From the NCBI RefSeq assembly GCF_002953255.1, contig NZ_CP026498.1, positions 252,750 through 316,749 on the forward strand: a DNA stretch of 64,000 nt. Direction: 5' to 3'. The notes beneath the pieces are model-generated. The model saw only the letters and a program-made list of their open reading frames with translations, did no database searches and had not been told where the DNA came from. Both the position numbers and the translations under genes were made by a program. Position 1 is the first letter of the stretch, and each line of letters opens with the position of its first letter. Source of the stretch: Streptomyces sp. CB01881 (GTDB taxonomy: Bacteria > Actinomycetota > Actinomycetes > Streptomycetales > Streptomycetaceae). Below, piece by piece: positions 60,379-64,000 of the stretch.

Positions 60379-61395
60379 TCAGCCCTGGTACTGGACGACG
60401 ATCTTGGTGAACTCGTACGGGGACTGCGCGATGCCGCTGCAGGCGTCGGCGTCCGCGCCGGAGCCGCAGGCACGGTCGCGGTTGACCGACCAGAAGGCGA
60501 AGCGGGCGAGGTGGTGCTGCTTCGCGTAGGCGAGGATGGTGCGGAAGTCGGCGGTGGTGACGGTCTCGCCGGCCTCGTCGGTCTTCCCGTTCATCGACGA
60601 CACGCCGATGTGCCGGAACGCGGCGTCGTCGCTGTAGCCGTACGCGCTCTTGACCGCGGCCTTCAGTCCGTCCAGCGCGCTGACCGTGGCCTGGCCCATG
60701 GTGCCGCTGTGGCCGCCGAAGTCGAAGGGCATGACCACCCAGCCGTCGTTGGCCAGCCCCGCCGCCGCGCCCCGCTTGATCAGGTCCTTGCCGGTGGCGT
60801 CCGGCCCGGTCGGGGTGGTGCCCATGGTGATGTAGGTGACGATGCCGGGGTTCTTCGTCTTGACGATCTTCAGGGCGTCCACCACCCGCTGACGGACCGT
60901 CGCGTTGGAGAACTCGGTGTTCTCGATGTCGACGTCGAGGGCCTTCAGCCCGTAGGCGTCGATCACCTTCTGGTAGGCGCCGGCCAGCGCGCTCGCACTG
61001 GAACACTTCTCGCCCAGCTTGTTGCCGCTCCACCCGCCGACCGAGACCATGACGTCGCCGCCGGCCGCCCGGATCGACTTGATCGCGGCCTCGTCGGAGC
61101 CGCCCGCCAGCGGCCGGCTGCCGTCCCACTTCGGGTTGCAGCCACCGTCGGAGAGGATGAACGCGAGGGTGAACCACTTCACCCCGGTCGCCTTCATCAC
61201 GTCGGTGGGCTTCTGGGGACTGCCCCAGCCGAGGTACTCGTACGGCGCGGCGGCCATCCCGGGCACGGCGGCCGCGGCGGTGGGGGCCGCCTGCGCGGCT
61301 GCGGCGGCGTTCACGGGGGCCAGCAGCAGGGCGGCCGAGCCGAGGGCGGTGGCGAGCAGCGGGGCGGTGAGACGGACCCCGATAGCCTTGTGCAT
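60379..61395 (-). CDS. Secreted GH18 chitinase-like protein
   Basis: A 338-residue exported glycoside hydrolase family 18 protein without carbohydrate-binding module. Signal peptide 1-34 ending AAAAAQA. The barrel has VMVSVGGWSGN (strand 3), LKALDVDIEN (strand 4, the DxDxE catalytic motif with Glu in the last position), GIVTYITMG and FAFWSVNRDRAC. Compare typical DGxDxDxE; here the first Asp is replaced by Leu-Lys-Ala-Leu, so the acid/base Glu is kept but the first Asp is absent. ATG 61395. Divergent from the APC permease, sharing a region with the GGAAAGTTTCC palindrome. Confidence 0.9.
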   Translation of the reverse strand: MHKAIGVRLTAPLLATALGSAALLLAPVNAAAAAQAAPTAAAAVPGMAAAPYEYLGWGSPQKPTDVMKATGVKWFTLAFILSDGGCNPKWDGSRPLAGGSDEAAIKSIRAAGGDVMVSVGGWSGNKLGEKCSSASALAGAYQKVIDAYGLKALDVDIENTEFSNATVRQRVVDALKIVKTKNPGIVTYITMGTTPTGPDATGKDLIKRGAAAGLANDGWVVMPFDFGGHSGTMGQATVSALDGLKAAVKSAYGYSDDAAFRHIGVSSMNGKTDEAGETVTTADFRTILAYAKQHHLARFAFWSVNRDRACGSGADADACSGIAQSPYEFTKIVVQYQG

Positions 61396-61561
61396 GCCAA
61401 CTCACTTTCGTCGAAGCCGCCGCGCGGGGCGACGGGCCGGGGGGAGAGCAGAGGAGCGGGAGAACGGAGGAGCGGAGGAGCGGGAGAACGCGCCCGTGGC
61501 AGCCATGGTGGGCGCCACCAGAATCGGGGCACCGGAGCCACGCGGTCAATGACTTTCGTTA

Positions 61562-61572
61562 GGAAAGTTTCC
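61562..61572. promoter_or_regulatory. GGAAAGTTTCC palindrome
   Basis: A perfect 5-1-5 palindrome, 166 bases upstream of the chitinase start and 124 before the APC start. The related GTTAGGAAAGTTTCC tract is familiar to me from upstream regions of Streptomyces chitinase and other secreted-enzyme genes. Its binding protein is not known from this sequence. Confidence 0.6.
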
Positions 61573-61612
61573 CAATGGTCGCCAGAGCCAACCCCCGATG
61601 CCGCTCAGTGTC

Positions 61613-61641
61613 TTGACGGATCAAGTAAAGCTCCCTAACTT
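61613..61641 (+). promoter_or_regulatory. Candidate promoter of the APC permease
   Basis: TTGACG (61613-61618), a 17-base spacer and TAACTT (61636-61641), about 55 bases before the proposed GTG. Good match to the housekeeping actinomycete consensus. Confidence 0.55.
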
Positions 61642-61696
61642 GAACGCCCTCGCCCCAGCCAGGCGCCCCACTCCCCCGCCGCCCCCGGAGGCCCCG

Positions 61697-63127
61697 GTGT
61701 CATCCCCAGGTCTGTCCCGAAGAATCGGCCTCTTCCAGGCCGTCACGATCAACATGAGCCAGATGTGCGGCATCGGCCCGTTCGTCACCATCCCGCTCAT
61801 GGTCGCCGCGTTCGGCGGCCCCCAGGCGGTGATCGGCTGGATCGCCGGCGCCGTCCTCGCCCTCGCCGACGGCCTGGTCTGGGCCGAACTCGGCGCCTCG
61901 CTCCCCGGCGCCGGCGGCACGTACGTCTACCTCCGCGAGGCCTTCCAGTACCGGACCGGGCGGCTGATGCCGTTCCTCTTCGTCTGGACGGCGATGCTCT
62001 TCATCCCACTGATCATGTCCACCGGCGTGGTCGGTTTCGTCCAGTACCTCGGCTACCTGTGGCCGTCGATGACGGACGGCCAGGGCGACCTGGTCGGGCT
62101 GGCGTTCGTGGCACTGGTGGTCCTGCTGCTCTGGCGCCGGGTGGAGAACATCGCCAGGCTCACCACCGTGATGTGGGTGGTCATGATCGCCTCCGTCCTG
62201 GCCGTCATCCTCGCCTGCTACACCCACTTCAGCCCAAGCCGCGCCTTCGACTGGCCCGCGCACGCGGTCGAGTTGTCCCACAGCCAGTTCTGGCTCGGCT
62301 TCGCAGCCGGCCTGACGATCGGCATCTACGACTACCTCGGGTACAACACGGCCGCATACCTGGGCGCCGAGGTCCGACAGCCAGGACGGGTACTTCCGCG
62401 CGCGATCGTGCTCTCCGTCGTCGGCATCATGGCGATCTACCTGCTGCTCCAGGTGGGCGTCCTCGGCGCGATGGACTGGCACGCCATGCTCGACCCGGAC
62501 TCGGTGGCCTCCAAGTCGGTCGCCTCCGCGGTCCTGGAGAGCACCTGGGGCAAGGGGGCGGCCGACGTCGTCACGGTACTGATCCTGATCACCGCCTTCG
62601 CCTCCGTACTGGCCGGACTTCTCGGCGGATCCCGCGTGCCGTACGACGCGGCGCGGGACGGGGTGTTCTTCCGCGCCTTCGGCAGGCTGCACGCGAAGCA
62701 CGGCTTCCCGGTGTACGGGCTCGCCGCGATGGGCGTACTCACGGCGGTCGGCTTCCTGCTCGGGCGCCACCTCGGCAGCAACGCGGCCCACCCGCCGCTC
62801 ACGGTGCTGATCAACCTGCTCACGACGGTGATGGTGATCGTCCAGGCGCTCGCCCAGATCGTCGCGGTGAGCGTACTCCGGCGCCGCCAACCGGGATTGG
62901 CCCGACCGTACCGGATGTGGCTCTACCCGGCCCCCGGCGTCGTGGCGGCCGTCGGCTGGCTGGTCATCTACGGGTACGCGGACCGCAACGCGCCCGGCTT
63001 CCACCCCATCGAGTGGTCACTGGCATGGGTGGCGGCCGGCGGCGGGGCGTTCCTGCTCTGGGCACGGACGGAACGGACGTGGCCGTTCGGACCGCGCGAG
63101 ATACGGGAGCAGTTCGCCTCGGCCTGA
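61697..63127 (+). CDS. APC-superfamily amino acid permease
   Basis: A 476-residue transporter with 12 membrane helices. The start of helix 1 has the unwound MCGIGPFVTIPLMV, followed by GAGGTYVYLREAF between helices 2 and 3; VPYDAARDGVFFRAFGRLH is the loop between helices 8 and 9. GTG 61697 is chosen because GGAGG lies 5 bases upstream; the frame continues upstream through Pro-rich codons. Takes up amino acids or polyamines with a proton; the substrate is not apparent. Divergent from chitinase, suggesting use of nitrogen released from chitin as one possibility. Confidence 0.9.
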   Translation: MSSPGLSRRIGLFQAVTINMSQMCGIGPFVTIPLMVAAFGGPQAVIGWIAGAVLALADGLVWAELGASLPGAGGTYVYLREAFQYRTGRLMPFLFVWTAMLFIPLIMSTGVVGFVQYLGYLWPSMTDGQGDLVGLAFVALVVLLLWRRVENIARLTTVMWVVMIASVLAVILACYTHFSPSRAFDWPAHAVELSHSQFWLGFAAGLTIGIYDYLGYNTAAYLGAEVRQPGRVLPRAIVLSVVGIMAIYLLLQVGVLGAMDWHAMLDPDSVASKSVASAVLESTWGKGAADVVTVLILITAFASVLAGLLGGSRVPYDAARDGVFFRAFGRLHAKHGFPVYGLAAMGVLTAVGFLLGRHLGSNAAHPPLTVLINLLTTVMVIVQALAQIVAVSVLRRRQPGLARPYRMWLYPAPGVVAAVGWLVIYGYADRNAPGFHPIEWSLAWVAAGGGAFLLWARTERTWPFGPREIREQFASA

Positions 63128-63138
63128 CGGACGTTGAA

Positions 63139-63176
63139 GGGTGCGGCCTCGGGGCAACGGCTCCGAGGCCACACCC
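63139..63176. terminator. Convergent terminator hairpin
   Basis: GGGTGCGGCCTCGG (63139-63152) pairs with CCGAGGCCACACCC (63163-63176) with one mismatch and a 10-base loop, 11 bases after the APC stop and just before the stop of the minus-strand operon. Confidence 0.85.
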
Positions 63177-63178
63177 GT

Positions 63179-63352
63179 TCACGGGAGCCGGCTCGCGAGC
63201 CCCTTCTCGACACGTCGCCTGATCCGCTCGAACGACTCGGGCAGGCCGTCCGCCAACTCGGCATCGAGGCGGCGGCGTTCAGCCCGGAGGAGCCGCGCGG
63301 CGGGGGCACGGGAGCAGTGAACGTACCACCAGGGGTAGATGCGGTGGATCAC
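63179..63352 (-). CDS. Very small hypothetical protein, end of regulatory operon
   Basis: A 57-residue protein, GTG 63352 in a GTGA overlap with the upstream gene, ending TGA at 63181-63179. The sequence opens VIHRIYPWWYVHCSRAPAAR, followed by LLRAERRRLDAELADGL and SFERIRRRVEKGL, a basic amphipathic helix after an aromatic start. Too short for most gene finders but in phase with its neighbours. Function unknown. Confidence 0.75.
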   Translation of the reverse strand: MIHRIYPWWYVHCSRAPAARLLRAERRRLDAELADGLPESFERIRRRVEKGLASRLP

Positions 63353-63636
63353 CCGGCACCTCCCGGGGCGGTCCAGTGGATGCGCAGGTGGTGGACGCCC
63401 TCGGGGAGGACGAGCGGGAGCGACAAGGGCCCGTTGTAGTTGAGGCGTTCAGCGACGACGCGCTCGGCGGCCGGACCGGTGAGGTAGCGCTCGAACCACT
63501 GCCACTGGGGTCCGCGGAGCGGGCGGAACTGGAGGGCGGACCAGAGCGCGTCCAGGGCGGCGGGGAGAAGGAGGTAGGTCGTCGGCGGCATGATGCCGCC
63601 GGTGATCTCGGCGATGACGGGGCGAGCCTCCCTCAT
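63349..63636 (-). CDS. Hypothetical protein of the regulatory operon
   Basis: A 95-residue protein from ATG 63636 (ATGA overlap with the ATPase stop; GGGGAG upstream). Segments: PVIAEITGGIMPPTTYLLLP, ALDALWSALQFRPLRGPQWQ, and LYNGPLSLPLVL-like ending HHLRIHWTAPG. Companion of RsbW-like ATPase genes in Streptomyces is a common layout; I do not recognise the family. Confidence 0.75.
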   Translation of the reverse strand: MREARPVIAEITGGIMPPTTYLLLPAALDALWSALQFRPLRGPQWQWFERYLTGPAAERVVAERLNYNGPLSLPLVLPEGVHHLRIHWTAPGGAG

Positions 63637-63980
63637 GCGGCACGCTCCCCGGGAGCGGCATCGGGGCCGATCTCCGCCCAGACGATCTTCCCGATGCCCC
63701 GGCGGGGGCAGCAACCCCATCGGCGTGAGAGGGACTTGACGAGGAGGAGACCCCGCCCGTGCTCGTCGTCGTTGGCACTGGCGCGAAGCACCGGCCCCCG
63801 GTCCGCCCGCGCGTCGTGCACCTCCATCCGCAGACGGACATGGTCGACGGAAAGCACCAACTGCACACGATTGCCGATGGGCGTCCCGTGAAGCAGTACC
63901 GGTAGGCCACTGGCGAGGTTTCCGCGCGTGCGGGTCCTTTTCCAGTGGCCCCCGGCCCGAACCCGCCGTGCACCTTTCAA
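63633..63980 (-). CDS. RsbW-like ATP-binding protein with incomplete N-terminus
   Basis: About 115 residues from TTG 63980 (GGAGAG 9 bases upstream); a longer start may lie past the window edge, 20 bases away. The HATPase_c C-terminal half is present: LRMEVHDARADR (G1-like) and DEHGRGLLLVKSLSRRWG (G2 region). The N-box helix with the Mg-binding Glu/Asn (normally SELVTNAVxHG) is replaced by LASGLPVLLHGTPIGNR. Related proteins are anti-sigma kinases or BldD-linked regulators. The missing N-box suggests it does not bind ATP normally, or the frame has been shifted upstream. Confidence 0.75.
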   Translation of the reverse strand: MKGARRVRAGGHWKRTRTRGNLASGLPVLLHGTPIGNRVQLVLSVDHVRLRMEVHDARADRGPVLRASANDDEHGRGLLLVKSLSRRWGCCPRRGIGKIVWAEIGPDAAPGERAA

Positions 63981-64000
63981 TGCAGCGGGCTCTCCAGAGA

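Overview
The window is about 64 kb of very GC-rich DNA with frequent GTG and TTG starts, strong third-position G/C bias, Streptomyces-type hypothetical families (DUF4240, DUF1330, DUF3291, DUF1348, GPP34, Lsr2-like, RsbW-like ATPase) and a secreted chitinase. This points to a soil actinomycete of the Streptomycetaceae (Streptomyces or Kitasatospora). Gene content is accessory in type (regulators, transporters, conflict-type operons, transposase debris), as expected outside the conserved chromosomal core. No rRNA, tRNA, riboswitch or CRISPR array was recognised.

Layout. 1-6.5 kb: the end of a 2-hydroxyacid dehydrogenase, an AhpD-like protein, an MFS exporter with an Rrf2 regulator, a CPBP-family membrane protease and a two-component pair whose genes overlap by 49 nt. 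6.7-13.1 kb: a four-gene minus-strand operon (MoxR-type AAA+ ATPase, small protein, vWA-like/propeller protein, bpX6-type propeller protein) in which every junction is an NTGA start/stop overlap. This is a MoxR-vWA-beta-propeller ternary system, a class predicted to act in biological conflict, and is the most interesting locus in the window. 13.2-16.2 kb: DUF4240, two coupled lower-GC genes sharing a YQA motif, and an IS630 remnant. 16.3-24.4 kb: acetyltransferase, GPP34, DUF3533-like membrane protein, DUF1330, an NADP-dependent oxidoreductase behind a perfect TetR-type palindrome, an orphan glutamate synthase small subunit and a hydrolase. 23.9-28.7 kb: a second, classical MoxR-DUF58-DUF4129 cluster. 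29-32.4 kb: secreted PI-PLC, a lipoprotein and a second alpha/beta hydrolase.

32.37-37.97 kb: a composite IS4-type transposon with inverted outer ends and a perfect 10-bp direct repeat. It carries a short-chain dehydrogenase; its right-hand IS copy appears to be split by a hypothetical gene plus two overlapping tyrosine recombinases resembling TnpA/TnpB of Tn554. 38-45.4 kb: HAD phosphatase, a second response regulator and histidine kinase, an ABC exporter translationally linked to that kinase, and an NmrA-like SDR. 45.4-51.1 kb: transposase debris from at least three families around a macrolide-type glycosyltransferase, DUF3291 and several hypotheticals. 51.1-55.2 kb: DUF1348, MBL-fold hydrolase, FMN reductase and, divergently, pirin, followed by a TetR gene; shared operator sequences suggest one regulon. 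55.4-64 kb: TenA/PqqC-like protein, AraC regulator, a WD40 stump, an Lsr2 DNA-binding-domain-only protein, a DHA2 exporter, chitinase divergent from an APC permease, and a three-gene regulatory operon headed by an N-terminally reduced RsbW-like ATPase.

Coupled operons appear as runs of 4-nt stop/start overlaps (6.7-13.1, 24-27, 27.2-28.7, 42.4-43.2 and 63.2-64 kb), so those gene products are probably made in fixed ratio and work together. Functions are inferred from motifs read by eye; no database search was run.
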